Of a DNA stretch of 64,000 bases, positions 55,470 to 64,000 are shown piece by piece. This DNA comes from Pseudomonas sp. FP2335 (GTDB lineage: Bacteria; Pseudomonadota; Gammaproteobacteria; Pseudomonadales; Pseudomonadaceae): contig NZ_CP117437.1 in assembly GCF_030687535.1 (NCBI RefSeq), positions 2,935,501 through 2,999,500 on the forward strand, written 5' to 3'. Positions within the stretch are counted from its first letter, which is position 1. The number at the start of each line of letters is the position of its first letter. A model generated the notes under the pieces. That model ran no database searches. It worked only from the letters and a program-made list of their open reading frames with translations, and was not told the DNA's origin. The translations under genes were made by a program, and so were the position numbers.

Positions 55470-56384
55470 TCACAAATCAAACCGATCCACCGCCCGGCGC
55501 CGCTCGTTGTCCTCGCGCACGTCATAGCTGGCAGTGGTCTGGATATTGGTGTGGTGCGCCAGTTTCTGCGCAATCGACAGGTCATGCTCCTCGATCACCC
55601 GCGTGATAAATGAGCGGCGGAAATCATGGGGCATGATCTTCACGCCGACTTGCTCACCGCGCTGGCGGGCAATGTAGTAGATCGCGTGCTTGGTGATGCG
55701 TTCGCGGGTGATGTGGCTGCCCCGGCGGATGCGGTTGAACAGGAACGTGTCGTCGCTCTCGCCTTCTTTAAGCTGTTCACGCCGAAAATCCAGCCACGCC
55801 TGCAATTTGGCAAAAGCCCAGGCCGGCGCGTACTTGATCAGTTCCTTGTTGCCCTTGCCGATCACCCGCAAGCTGCGCTCTTCGAAGTTGATCTGCGCCA
55901 GGTCGAGGTTGACCGACTCCGACTTGCGCATGCCCGAACCGTACAAAATCCCGATCAGCGCCGCATCGCGCAGCCCTTGGGGGCGTGGGTCGGCGGCGCA
56001 GACGTCCATCATCTCGCGGATCAGCGTGCGCCGCAGGTTGCGGCCCTGGCTCAGGCGCGTACCCGGCGTGGCCTTGACCGTGCGCATGCGCAACAGGTGT
56101 TCCTGGCTGATCAGGCTGAGGCGCCAGGCTTCATTCATCACGCCGCGCACTGCGTTCACGTACAGCGAAGAGGTGTTCGGCGCATAGCCGTCCTCGCGCA
56201 AGGCGGCGACCAGGGCGATCACATGTTCAGGTTGCAGCAGGTGCCAGTCGATGTCTTCGAGGTTGATGTCCTCGAAACCCAGGCGGTCGGCGGCGTCCTG
56301 CAGCACGTAGCGCATGGTCAGTTGGCTGGAGGGGGCCAGGCGGGTGAGGTAGAGGGTCAGAGGATTGCGAATGGACTCAGTCAA
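55470..56384 (-). CDS. Orphan tyrosine recombinase
   Basis: A 304-residue integrase with all catalytic residues: Arg in LYGSGMRKSESVNL, Lys in VIGKGNKELI, His-x-x-Arg in MPHDFRRSF, second His in LAHHTNIQTTASYD, and the nucleophile Tyr there. An N-terminal SAM-like core-binding domain spans about 10-105. It is about XerC/D length but is not XerC or XerD by its motifs, and no phage, integron or cassette genes are adjacent. A palindrome at 56404-56443 sits 20 bp upstream of its start and could be its own site. Confidence 0.9.
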   Translation of the reverse strand: MTESIRNPLTLYLTRLAPSSQLTMRYVLQDAADRLGFEDINLEDIDWHLLQPEHVIALVAALREDGYAPNTSSLYVNAVRGVMNEAWRLSLISQEHLLRMRTVKATPGTRLSQGRNLRRTLIREMMDVCAADPRPQGLRDAALIGILYGSGMRKSESVNLDLAQINFEERSLRVIGKGNKELIKYAPAWAFAKLQAWLDFRREQLKEGESDDTFLFNRIRRGSHITRERITKHAIYYIARQRGEQVGVKIMPHDFRRSFITRVIEEHDLSIAQKLAHHTNIQTTASYDVREDNERRRAVDRFDL

Positions 56385-56403
56385 AATAGATCAGCCTTTG
56401 GAT

Positions 56404-56443
56404 TAAATACCTCGAACAAGCCATTGTTTAATCGAGGTATTTA
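56404..56443. repeat. Inverted repeat next to the recombinase start
   Basis: TAAATACCTCGA (56404-56415) and TCGAGGTATTTA (56432-56443), perfect 12-bp arms with a 16-bp centre. The arm length suits a tyrosine-recombinase binding pair, though the spacer is longer than a usual crossover core. It could alternatively be an operator for the recombinase gene. Confidence 0.6.
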
Positions 56444-56492
56444 GTGAATTGGCGGGGGCCGAGTCTAACCCAGCAACGGCCCTCGCACAAAG

Positions 56493-57299
56493 TCACGGCG
56501 CGACGTCGTCACCCTCGACAGAATCTTGCGGCTGGGTCTGGGTTTGGGTCTGGTTCCATTCGGTGTCCTGTTTCTGCATCAGGGCAAACCAGTGTTGGCG
56601 CATGAAGGTCAGGTACGCCTCGGGGGCCTTGGCGAAGTCTTTTTCTTCGCTATAGCAACCCGGCAGCGGCAATTCGGTGCCCTGCTCCTTGTACTGGCTG
56701 ACCAGCGCCTGCTGGGCGGCCACACTGCAATCCTTGGGCAGCGGCATGCCGCGCAGTGCGCCGGCCTCCTCGTCCCACCAACTGGCGCCATAGCGGTCGA
56801 CGCCGCGCAGGCGGTATTTCTGGGATTTGCCCACGTGCATGATCAGCTTGAATTCATTGGGGCTCACGTCACTGGTGCAGGTACGCGAATAACCCACGGT
56901 GGCCTGGGTGATGCCATCACCGGACAGGTCGGTGACCTTGGTGGCATCCCGGTCGAAGCGCAGCGCCGCGTCGAATTCGCAATGCTGCACATCGTCGTAG
57001 AGCATCCACACGCGCTTGGGCCGGTTGCCATCGAGCAAATATTGCGCGGCATAGACAAATGCCGATTGGGTGCCATCGTCGTCGCGCTCGCTGAGTTGCT
57101 CGGCGAGTACCAACAGGTTTTTGCCCTGGCGATCGTCCCATATGTACGCGGCGATCTGCTTGCCGCGCACTTCGACCCCATCCGGCAGTTGCTCAATGCT
57201 GGTCAGCGCTACCCCAGCATCAGCCCGCACCGTCGTGACACACGCCACGGTCATCAACAACCCCATCAACACTGGCCGTAAAAGCTGCACGCTATTCAT
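56493..57299 (-). CDS. Exported protein of unknown function
   Basis: A 268-residue protein with a signal peptide (LLRPVLMGLLMTVACVTTVRA, cleaved before DAG). The mature part contains YIWDDRQGKNLLVLAEQL, QYLLDGNRPKRVWMLYDDVQHCEFD and DLSGDGITQATVGY, resembling the periplasmic M949_RS01915-type proteins whose role is not established. There is a Gln/Thr-rich C-terminal tail (NQTQTQTQPQD). It is divergent from the arn operon but separated by more than 300 bp. I cannot assign a function. Confidence 0.7.
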   Translation of the reverse strand: MNSVQLLRPVLMGLLMTVACVTTVRADAGVALTSIEQLPDGVEVRGKQIAAYIWDDRQGKNLLVLAEQLSERDDDGTQSAFVYAAQYLLDGNRPKRVWMLYDDVQHCEFDAALRFDRDATKVTDLSGDGITQATVGYSRTCTSDVSPNEFKLIMHVGKSQKYRLRGVDRYGASWWDEEAGALRGMPLPKDCSVAAQQALVSQYKEQGTELPLPGCYSEEKDFAKAPEAYLTFMRQHWFALMQKQDTEWNQTQTQTQPQDSVEGDDVAP

Positions 57300-57463
57300 C
57301 CGATTACCCTGGCAAGAGAGCGCTTACTTTACCGGCACTTGGGGGGTATTGCAGAGAAGATTGTTGAATAAAATCGGTTCCGGGCCCCTGCACGCGAGCG
57401 CTCGGCGCGATGTGTGGATCTTCTAGCTGAACACGGGCTGTCTACCTGTCAAATAAACGAGTT

Positions 57464-57482
57464 TTTCATATGCCTTTCATAT
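57464..57482 (+). promoter_or_regulatory. Candidate OmpR-family regulator direct repeat
   Basis: TTTCATAT occurs twice (57464-57471 and 57475-57482) with an 11-bp period, the half-site spacing bound by PmrA/PhoP-type regulators that normally control arn. A second near-match CTTAAT-cttgg-CTTCAG (57501-57517) is closer to the PmrA consensus. Neither is proven. Confidence 0.45.
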
Positions 57483-57637
57483 TCGTACCACATTTTTGCG
57501 CTTAATCTTGGCTTCAGGACTTGAGAGCGAACCGCGACTTCCCCGACTAACCTGTTGATTACCCTTTATCTTTGCGTTTTGTGAGCTTTACTTAAATCGC
57601 CACCATGGAAGATCCAACACCGTCTCAGGAAAGTCGA

Positions 57638-57739
57638 ATGAATACGCCACTCCACCTTGTGTCAAGTCAGGCACGGCGCTGCCCGCCACTGATGACTGCT
57701 GTTTTCACGTTCCAAGTTGCTCTAGCCCCGAGGTCATGA
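57638..57739 (+). CDS. Possible leader peptide upstream of arnC
   Basis: A 33-codon ORF ([14 protein letters not shown]..., ending VALAPRS) with a good ribosome binding site (AGGAAAG, 4 nt before ATG). Its stop ends 4 nt before the TTG start of arnC, in another frame. Such tight placement suggests translational coupling or a regulatory leader. An in-frame ATG at 57605 could extend it to 44 codons but lacks a ribosome binding site. No homology recognised; it could be fortuitous. Confidence 0.35.
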   Translation: MNTPLHLVSSQARRCPPLMTAVFTFQVALAPRS

Positions 57740-57743
57740 ATCT

Positions 57744-58781
57744 TTGAAACCCTACCCTATTCATTGTGTGTCGATCGTTATCCCGGTCTACAACGAACAA
57801 GAGAGCCTGCCTGAGTTGCTGCGTCGCACGACCGCTGCGTGCAAGCAACTGGCTTACGAATACGAAATCATCCTGGTGGATGACGGTAGTCGCGACAAAT
57901 CCGCCCAAATGCTCGAAGACGCAGCTGCCGAAGATGGCAGCAACGTGGTTGCGGTAATCCTCAATCGCAACTACGGCCAGCACGCGGCGATCATGGCCGG
58001 TTTCGAGCAGTGCCGGGGCGAGGTGGTGATCACCCTCGACGCCGACCTGCAAAACCCGCCTGAAGAGATCCCGCGCCTGGTGGAGCAAGCCGCCCTGGGT
58101 TACGACGTGGTTGCCACCGTGCGCAACAATCGCCAGGACTCGGCCTTCCGCCGCTGGCCGTCGCGCCTGATCAACCTCGCGGTACAGCGCTCTACCGGCG
58201 TGGCCATGACCGACTACGGCTGCATGCTGCGCGCCTACCGCCGCACCATTGTCGACGCCATGCTCGCCTGCCGTGAACGCAGCACCTTTATCCCGATCCT
58301 GGCCAACGGCTTTGCCCGGCACACCACGGAAATCCTGGTGCACCACGCCGAGCGTGAACACGGCGAATCCAAATACAGCGCCATGCGCCTGATCAGCCTG
58401 ATGTTCGACCTGCTGACCTGCATGACCACCACCCCGCTGCGCCTGCTGTCGATCGTCGGTTTCAGCCTGGCCGGCCTCGGCCTGCTGTTCGCCCTCGCGT
58501 TGATCGTGCTGCGCCTGGCCTTCGGCGCCCAATGGGCCGGCGATGGCATGTTCGTATTGTTCGCGGTGCTGTTCATGTTCACCGGTGGCCAGTTCATCGG
58601 CATGGGGCTCTTGGGTGAATACCTGGGCCGCATGTACAGCGATGTGCGCGCTCGCCCACGCTTCTTTATCGAAAAAGTGCTGCGCAACACCCCGGCAGCA
58701 CCGGCCCCCGTCGTCGTCGTTGACGGCCTGGTGTCCTCCCATACCACTTCTACTTCTCCTTCCGATCAGGTTTCGTCATGA
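57744..58781 (+). CDS. arnC: Undecaprenyl-phosphate L-Ara4FN transferase ArnC
   Basis: A 345-residue glycosyltransferase that moves formylated 4-amino-4-deoxy-L-arabinose from UDP to undecaprenyl phosphate. The GT2 domain has [43 protein letters not shown], and two C-terminal membrane helices (about 235-260 and 268-295). No ATG is in frame near the start; TTG 57744 with GAGGT 9 nt upstream is the best start. Its stop overlaps arnA as ATGA. Confidence 0.93.
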   Translation: MKPYPIHCVSIVIPVYNEQESLPELLRRTTAACKQLAYEYEIILVDDGSRDKSAQMLEDAAAEDGSNVVAVILNRNYGQHAAIMAGFEQCRGEVVITLDADLQNPPEEIPRLVEQAALGYDVVATVRNNRQDSAFRRWPSRLINLAVQRSTGVAMTDYGCMLRAYRRTIVDAMLACRERSTFIPILANGFARHTTEILVHHAEREHGESKYSAMRLISLMFDLLTCMTTTPLRLLSIVGFSLAGLGLLFALALIVLRLAFGAQWAGDGMFVLFAVLFMFTGGQFIGMGLLGEYLGRMYSDVRARPRFFIEKVLRNTPAAPAPVVVVDGLVSSHTTSTSPSDQVSS

Positions 58782-60769
58782 ATTCAAAAGCCGTTGTCTT
58801 CGCATACCACGATATTGGCTGTGCAGGTATTGAAGCCCTGCTGACTGCCGGCTACGACATTACGGCGGTGTTCACCCACGCCGATGATCCCAAGGAAAAC
58901 AATTTCTACGGTTCCGTCGCCCAACTCTGCGCCCGCAACGGCATCCCGGTACACGCACCGGAAGACGCTAACCACCCGTTGTGGATCGAGCGCATCGCCA
59001 AGCTGAACCCGGAGTACATCTTCTCCTTCTATTACCGCAACCTGCTGAGCGAGCCGCTGTTGGCCACTGCCAGCAAAGGCGCGTTCAACCTGCACGGCTC
59101 GCTGCTGCCGAAATACCGTGGCCGCGCACCGGCCAACTGGGTCCTGGTCAACGGCGAAACCGAAACCGGCGTGACCCTGCACCGCATGGTCAAGCGTGCC
59201 GATGCCGGCGCAATCCTGGCCCAGCAAAAAGTGCTGATCGAGCGCACCGACACCGGCCTGAGCCTGCACGCCAAACTGCGTGATGCCGCCACCAACCTAC
59301 TGCGCGACGCCTTGCCGCAACTGGCCGCCGGCAAACTGAGCGAAACCGCCCAGGACGAAAGCCAGGCTACCTACTTCGGCCGCCGCACCGCCGCCGATGG
59401 CAAGCTGGACTGGAAAAAACCCGCTGAACAACTGTTCAACCTGGTCCGTGCCGTGACCCAACCTTACCCAGGCGCCTTCTGCGCCGTGGGCGAGCACAAG
59501 CTGATCGTGTGGCAGGCCGAGGTGGTCAAGGGCAATGAAGGCCTCGCCCCAGGTCGCGTGATCAGCGTCAACCCGCTGCGCATCGCCTGCGGTGAAGACT
59601 CCCTGGTGGTCAAGTTCGGCCAGCGCAACGAGAACGGCCTGTACCTGGCCGGCCCATCCCTGGCCGACGAACTGGGCCTGGTCGATGGCTCAGTACTGCG
59701 CGGCGCCGAATCCGGCCGCAAGCCACGTCGTACCCGGGTACTGATCCTGGGTGTGAACGGTTTCATCGGTAACCACCTGTCCGAGCGCCTGCTGCGTGAC
59801 GATCGCTACGAGATCTACGGCCTGGACATCGGCTCCGACGCCATCGAGCGCCTGCGCAGCCACCCGAACTTCCACTATGTGGAAGGCGACATCAGCATCC
59901 ACACCGAGTGGATCGAGTACCACATCAAGAAATGCGACGTGGTCCTGCCGCTGGTGGCCATCGCCACCCCAATCGAATACACCCGCAACCCGCTGCGCGT
60001 GTTTGAACTGGACTTCGAGGAAAACCTCAAGCTGGTGCGCTACTGCGTCAAGTACAACAAGCGCGTGATCTTCCCGTCGACCTCCGAGGTCTACGGCATG
60101 TGCCAGGACCAGTACTTCGACGAAGACACCTCCAACCTGGTGGTCGGCCCGGTCAACAAGCAACGCTGGATCTACTCGGTCTCCAAGCAACTGCTGGACC
60201 GCGTGATCTGGGCCTACGGCGACAAGGGCCTGAAATTCACCCTATTCCGTCCATTCAACTGGATGGGCCCACGCCTCGACCGCCTGGACTCGGCCCGTAT
60301 CGGCAGCTCCCGCGCCATCACCCAGTTGATCCTCAACCTGGTGGAAGGCACGCCAATCCGTCTGTTCGACGGTGGCGAGCAGAAACGCTGCTTCACTGAC
60401 ATCGCCGACGGCATCGAAGCACTGGCACGCATCATCGACAACGACAACGGCGTGTGCGACGGCCAGGTGATCAACATCGGCAACCCGGAAAACGAAGCCA
60501 GCATCCGTCAACTGGGCGAAGAGCTGCTGCGCCAGTTCGAAGCCCACCCACTGCGCGGCAACTTCCCGCCGTTCGCCGGTTTCCGCGACGTGGAAAGCAA
60601 GGCGTTCTACGGCACTGGCTACCAGGACGTGGCGCACCGCAAGCCAAGCATCGAAAACGCCAAGCGCCTGCTGAACTGGGAGCCAACCGTTGAGATGAGC
60701 GAAACCATCGGCAACACCCTGGACTTCTTCCTCAAGGAAGCGATGCTCGAAATCGCGGACAAGCGCTGA
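58778..60769 (+). CDS. arnA: Bifunctional UDP-Ara4N formyltransferase/UDP-GlcA C-4'' decarboxylase ArnA
   Basis: A 663-residue bifunctional enzyme. Residues 1-300: formyltransferase with [19 protein letters not shown] (catalytic Asn/His region) and [16 protein letters not shown]. Residues 315-660: short-chain dehydrogenase-like decarboxylase with [27 protein letters not shown], and the catalytic Tyr-Lys ([18 protein letters not shown]). It makes both the UDP-4-keto-pentose and the formylated aminosugar. The transamination step between them belongs to ArnB, which is not seen in this window. Confidence 0.96.
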   Translation: MNSKAVVFAYHDIGCAGIEALLTAGYDITAVFTHADDPKENNFYGSVAQLCARNGIPVHAPEDANHPLWIERIAKLNPEYIFSFYYRNLLSEPLLATASKGAFNLHGSLLPKYRGRAPANWVLVNGETETGVTLHRMVKRADAGAILAQQKVLIERTDTGLSLHAKLRDAATNLLRDALPQLAAGKLSETAQDESQATYFGRRTAADGKLDWKKPAEQLFNLVRAVTQPYPGAFCAVGEHKLIVWQAEVVKGNEGLAPGRVISVNPLRIACGEDSLVVKFGQRNENGLYLAGPSLADELGLVDGSVLRGAESGRKPRRTRVLILGVNGFIGNHLSERLLRDDRYEIYGLDIGSDAIERLRSHPNFHYVEGDISIHTEWIEYHIKKCDVVLPLVAIATPIEYTRNPLRVFELDFEENLKLVRYCVKYNKRVIFPSTSEVYGMCQDQYFDEDTSNLVVGPVNKQRWIYSVSKQLLDRVIWAYGDKGLKFTLFRPFNWMGPRLDRLDSARIGSSRAITQLILNLVEGTPIRLFDGGEQKRCFTDIADGIEALARIIDNDNGVCDGQVINIGNPENEASIRQLGEELLRQFEAHPLRGNFPPFAGFRDVESKAFYGTGYQDVAHRKPSIENAKRLLNWEPTVEMSETIGNTLDFFLKEAMLEIADKR

Positions 60770-61653
60770 TGCAGGCAGGTCTTCGCATTGACGTCGACAC
60801 CTACCGTGGCACCCGTGAAGGTGTGCCGCGGTTGCTCGAATCCCTGGATGAAGCGGGGGTGAAGGCGACGTTCTTCTTCAGCGTTGGGCCGGACAACATG
60901 GGGCGCCACTTGTGGCGCCTGATCCGCCCGCAGTTCCTGTGGAAAATGCTGCGTTCCAATGCGGTCGGCCTGTATGGCCTGGACATCTTGCTGGCCGGCA
61001 CCGCCTGGCCGGGCAAGCCGATTGGCCGCGACCTGGGGCATTTGATGCGCCAGGCCAAGGCCGCCGGGCATGAAGTCGGCCTGCACGCCTGGGATCACCA
61101 CGGCTGGCAGGCCAATACCGGGCGCTGGAGCGAGGCGCAGTTGGTGGAGCAGATCCGCCGGGGCGTCGACACCCTCAGCGACATCCTCGGTGAGCGCATC
61201 GACTGTTCCGCCGCCGCCGGTTGGCGCGCCGATGAACGTGTGGTGCAAGCCAAGCAAGGTTTCAACTTTCGCTACAACAGCGATTGCCGGGGCACCAGCC
61301 TGTTCAGGCCGACATTGGCCGATGGCAGCGCGGGCACTCCACAAATTCCGGTAGACCTGCCGACCTTCGACGAAGTCGTCGGGCCGGTGGTGGCTGCCAA
61401 GGATTTCAATGGGTTCATCCTTGACCGGTTTGCCGAGTCGAAGCTGAACGTCTACACGATCCACGCAGAAGTAGAAGGGATTCTGATGGCCAACGATTTT
61501 CGCCAATTGCTCGCCCAGGCAGGGCAGCGCGGCATCGACTTCAAACCCCTGGGCGATTTGTTGCCTGCGGACCTGACCACCCTGCCCCAGCAACAGCTGG
61601 TGCGTGGCGCCTTGCCCGGCCGTGAGGGTTGGCTCGGAGTGCAGCAGGCATGA
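60769..61653 (+). CDS. arnD: Ara4FN deformylase ArnD
   Basis: A 294-residue polysaccharide-deacetylase (NodB) family enzyme that removes the formyl group on undecaprenyl-P-Ara4FN. Motifs: [19 protein letters not shown] (first Asp), [15 protein letters not shown] (metal His) and [10 protein letters not shown]. It starts with a 1-nt overlap (TGATG) with arnA and overlaps arnT by 4 nt. Confidence 0.95.
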   Translation: MQAGLRIDVDTYRGTREGVPRLLESLDEAGVKATFFFSVGPDNMGRHLWRLIRPQFLWKMLRSNAVGLYGLDILLAGTAWPGKPIGRDLGHLMRQAKAAGHEVGLHAWDHHGWQANTGRWSEAQLVEQIRRGVDTLSDILGERIDCSAAAGWRADERVVQAKQGFNFRYNSDCRGTSLFRPTLADGSAGTPQIPVDLPTFDEVVGPVVAAKDFNGFILDRFAESKLNVYTIHAEVEGILMANDFRQLLAQAGQRGIDFKPLGDLLPADLTTLPQQQLVRGALPGREGWLGVQQA

Positions 61654-63305
61654 TCCGGCGTCTGGCATTGCCCCTATTGCTGTTGGCCTTTGGTGTGTTC
61701 TACCTGTTGCCGCTGGCTACCCATGGCCTGTGGATCCCGGACGAAACCCGCTACGCCCAGATCAGCCAGGAAATGCTGCTGACCGGCAAGTGGGCATCGC
61801 CGCACTTCATGGGCATCCGCTACTTTGAAAAACCGGCGGCGGGCTACTGGATGATCGCGCTGGGCCAGGCGATCTTCGGGCAGAACCTGTTCGGCGTGCG
61901 TTTCGCCTCGGCGTTGAGCACCGGCCTGAGCATCCTGCTGGTGTACCTGGTGTCGCGCCGGCTGTGGAATGATCCGCAGAAAAGCCTGGTCAGCAGCGTG
62001 CTGTACATGAGTTTTGTCAGCGTCGCGGCCCTCGGCGGTTATGCCAACCTCGATCCGCAGTTCACCTTCTGGGTCAACCTGACCGGCGTGGCCTTGTGGT
62101 TCTGCTTCGACAGCACCACGCGCAATGGCCGCTTGGCCTCCTGGGCGCTGTTGGGTTTGGCCTGTGGCATGGGCTTTATGACCAAGGGCTTCCTGGCCTG
62201 GCTGCTACCGGTGCTGATCGCCCTGCCCTATGCCATCTGGCAGAAACGTTTGCGTGAACTGCTGGGCTACGGCCTGGTGGCCGTGGCGGTGGCGGTTGTG
62301 GTCAGCCTGCCGTGGGCGTTGGCGGTGCACCTGCAAGAGCCTGACTACTGGAACTTCTTCTTCTGGCACGAGCATATCCAACGCTTTGCCGGTGACGATG
62401 CCCAGCATGCCGAGCCGTTCTGGTACTACCTGCCGCTGCTGGTGGCGTTCTCGCTGCCGTGGGTTGCGCTGCTGCCATCCACCCTGAAACAGGCGTGGTT
62501 GCAAAAACGCCTGCCGAAAACCGCGTTCCTGCTGTTGTGGCTACTGATGCCTCTGGCGTTCTTCAGCCTGGCCAAGGGCAAGCTGCCTTCCTACATAATG
62601 CCGTGCCTGTTGCCGCTGGCCTTGTTGATGGGCTCGACCCTGGCCGACAAACTCGCCGAGGGCCGCAGCCGCGCACTGCGCATCAACGGTTGGTTGAACC
62701 TGGTGGTGGGCATCGTCGCGTTGCTGGCACTCACGTGGTTCCAATTGAAAAAGCCGGTGTACGAGCCGGGCCAGGAAACCCTCAGCCTGGTGCTGGTGTT
62801 CGTGTTCCTGTTCGGCTGGATCATTGCCAACCTGTTGCAGGCAGCGCGCCCGCTGAAACTGTGGGCCGCACCGGTGCTCGGCAGTTGGTTGCTGGTGGCA
62901 CTGGTGCCCGCCGCACTGCCCCATTCGGTGGTCTACAACAAGACCCCGGACCAATTCATCATCGATCACCTGCAAGCCCTGCGGCCGGCCACGGCACTGC
63001 TGAGCAATGACCTCGGTGCAGCATCGGCCCTGTCCTGGCGCCTGGCGCGGCCGGACGTGACGCTCTACAACACCGTCGGCGAAGTCAAATACGGCCTCAC
63101 CTACCCGGATGCGACTCATCACAAGGTCGACACCACGCAGGTCCAGGCATGGATGAGCGATGCGCGCAAACAAGGTCCGGTCGGCGTGGTGATGCGCGTT
63201 AAAGGTGACGACGAAATCGCCGAAGTTGCACTGCTGCCAGACGACGGCCAGCGCTTTGAACAAGGCAACATCGTGATTCTGATCTTCCCGCAGGTTGCTC
63301 CATGA
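61650..63305 (+). CDS. arnT: Lipid A Ara4N transferase ArnT
   Basis: A 551-residue inner-membrane GT-C glycosyltransferase that attaches Ara4N to lipid A and so reduces binding of polymyxins and cationic peptides. The first periplasmic loop has [17 protein letters not shown] with the catalytic Asp-Glu; [10 protein letters not shown] follows. About twelve helices then a periplasmic C-terminal domain. The ATG at 61650 overlaps the arnD stop; an earlier frame start would lie inside arnD. Confidence 0.95.
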   Translation: MIRRLALPLLLLAFGVFYLLPLATHGLWIPDETRYAQISQEMLLTGKWASPHFMGIRYFEKPAAGYWMIALGQAIFGQNLFGVRFASALSTGLSILLVYLVSRRLWNDPQKSLVSSVLYMSFVSVAALGGYANLDPQFTFWVNLTGVALWFCFDSTTRNGRLASWALLGLACGMGFMTKGFLAWLLPVLIALPYAIWQKRLRELLGYGLVAVAVAVVVSLPWALAVHLQEPDYWNFFFWHEHIQRFAGDDAQHAEPFWYYLPLLVAFSLPWVALLPSTLKQAWLQKRLPKTAFLLLWLLMPLAFFSLAKGKLPSYIMPCLLPLALLMGSTLADKLAEGRSRALRINGWLNLVVGIVALLALTWFQLKKPVYEPGQETLSLVLVFVFLFGWIIANLLQAARPLKLWAAPVLGSWLLVALVPAALPHSVVYNKTPDQFIIDHLQALRPATALLSNDLGAASALSWRLARPDVTLYNTVGEVKYGLTYPDATHHKVDTTQVQAWMSDARKQGPVGVVMRVKGDDEIAEVALLPDDGQRFEQGNIVILIFPQVAP

Positions 63306-63649
63306 TCACCCTGCTCCTGTTACTGACCGCCTGCCTGCTCACGTGCATGGGCCAGGTCTCGCAAAAATTCGCCGTGGAAAGCTGGCGCGACCTGCCGGAC
63401 GGTTGGGCGCTGAAACTTCGCTCGCCGTGGCTGTGGGCCGCATTGGTGTGCCTGGGCCTGGGCCTGCTGGTGTGGTTGCTGGTGTTGCAGCGCCTGGAAG
63501 TCGGTATCGCCTACCCGATGCTCAGCCTGAACTTTGTGCTGGTCACGCTGGTGGCACGTTTTGTCTTTCATGAACCCATCGATGGCCGCCATTGGTTCGG
63601 CGTGGCGCTGGTGATTGCCGGTGTTGTGCTGCTGGGGCGTCAGGTATGA
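63302..63649 (+). CDS. arnE: Undecaprenyl-P-Ara4N flippase subunit ArnE
   Basis: A 115-residue four-helix SMR-like protein ([60 protein letters not shown]). With ArnF it flips the lipid-linked sugar to the periplasm. It overlaps both arnT and arnF as ATGA. Confidence 0.93.
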   Translation: MITLLLLLTACLLTCMGQVSQKFAVESWRDLPDGWALKLRSPWLWAALVCLGLGLLVWLLVLQRLEVGIAYPMLSLNFVLVTLVARFVFHEPIDGRHWFGVALVIAGVVLLGRQV

Positions 63650-64000
63650 GCCGCGTGCGTGGTTTTGCCCTGGCCTTGGCCAGCGTCGGCCTGGTCAGCG
63701 CGGCCCAGTTGGGCATGCGCTGGAGCATGACGCGCCTGCCGCTGCCCCACGAGTGGCTGAGCACGCCGATCGATCTCGGTGCCCTGGGCGTGGTGATCCT
63801 GGCGATCTTCGCCTATGCGCTGTCGATGCTCTGCTGGCTCGGCGCGCTCAAGCACCTGCCTTTGGGCCGTGCCTATTCATTGCTGAGCATCAGCTACGCC
63901 CTGGTGTACCTGCTGGCGGCCAGCCTGCCGGTGTTCAACGAACAGTTTTCGCTTTCAAAAACCCTGGGGGTGGCGCTGGTCATCCTCGGAGTTCTGGTTA
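63646..64000 (+). CDS. arnF: Undecaprenyl-P-Ara4N flippase subunit ArnF (3' end missing)
   Basis: An open frame from ATG 63646 to the window edge (118 residues seen): [60 protein letters not shown], then [15 protein letters not shown]. This is the ArnF partner of ArnE. The family's usual length is about 125-140 residues, so little is missing. Coupled to arnE by a 4-nt overlap. Confidence 0.9.
   Translation, partial: MSRVRGFALALASVGLVSAAQLGMRWSMTRLPLPHEWLSTPIDLGALGVVILAIFAYALSMLCWLGALKHLPLGRAYSLLSISYALVYLLAASLPVFNEQFSLSKTLGVALVILGVLV

Larger units (their letters stand above)
57300..57743. promoter_or_regulatory. Upstream region of the arn operon
   Basis: 444 bp between the exported-protein gene and arnC. 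It carries an 11-bp-period direct repeat at 57464-57482, a CTTAAT-N5-CTTCAG site at 57501-57517 and a short ORF at 57638-57739. No arnB coding sequence or remnant is recognisable here. Confidence 0.6.

Noticed and set aside
55470..57299. Prophage or genomic island anchored by the tyrosine recombinase
   Set aside because: No phage structural, replication or cargo genes, no tRNA and no direct repeats were found around it; base composition matches the rest.
1..64000. CRISPR arrays, tRNA or rRNA genes, toxin-antitoxin pairs
   Set aside because: No regularly spaced direct repeats, no cloverleaf-like sequence and no recognisable toxin-antitoxin pair were seen on reading both strands.

Overview
The window is a 64 kb stretch of a GC-rich gammaproteobacterial chromosome that reads as a Pseudomonas of the P. 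fluorescens group. The reasons are the codon usage, OprD-family porins, many chemoreceptors, a BdlA-like protein, the REP/BIME repeats typical of fluorescent pseudomonads (GTGGGAGCGGGCTTG and TAGTGAGCGGGCTTG types), and close similarity of individual products to known Pseudomonas proteins. No rRNA, tRNA, CRISPR array or intact prophage is visible.

Layout. 1-10.1 kb: an XPD/DinG-type Fe-S helicase (5' end outside the window), an epoxide-hydrolase-like enzyme, a two-component system divergent from a DipZ thiol-redox transporter and a periplasmic MsrA, then an ATP-grasp/alpha-E pair. 10.1-17.4 kb: a BIME, two small uncharacterised genes, and a pentose-type ABC importer operon (ATPase, permease, binding protein, LacI regulator, xylulokinase) preceded by two LacI-type operators and followed by a second BIME. 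17.4-25.8 kb: Lrp regulator and EamA exporter, RlhA-like U32 protein, RidA, a BdlA-like PAS-PAS chemoreceptor with a clear sigma-28 promoter, an OprD porin, an orphan intrinsic terminator that suggests a small RNA, and oxaloacetate decarboxylase. 25.86-27.5 kb: a single AT-rich gene for a 548-residue protein with a C-terminal PD-(D/E)XK nuclease signature; this is the best candidate for something undescribed.

27.6-41 kb: a tricarboxylate island. A LysR regulator faces a PrpF/GalD-family isomerase, a DctA-type symporter, a CitMHS transporter, an OprD porin and a Cache chemoreceptor. On the other strand lie tcuR, tcuA, tcuB and tcuC. Together these would sense, import and oxidise tricarballylate and aconitate-type acids to TCA-cycle intermediates.

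41-49.8 kb: a complete second-type chemosensory operon (MCP, cheY, STAS, cheA, MCP, cheW, cheR, cheD, cheB) with a sigma-28 promoter. Its first MCP carries a CheZ-like D-x-x-x-Q motif near the C-terminus, and there is no cheZ gene. 49.8-52.5 kb: a small scarred region with an HxlR/NTF2-like pair, a broken tyrosine recombinase, an IS3-type transposase tail, and an ibpA-like heat-shock gene with a sigma-32-like promoter and a convincing RNA-thermometer hairpin. 52.5-57.3 kb: another MCP with a sigma-28 promoter, a Bcr/CflA exporter, an intact orphan tyrosine recombinase with a palindrome next to its start, and a periplasmic protein of unknown role. 57.6-64 kb: the lipid A aminoarabinose operon arnCADTEF, tightly overlapped, with no arnB at its head and with a possible leader ORF and an 11-bp-period direct repeat upstream; arnF runs off the end.
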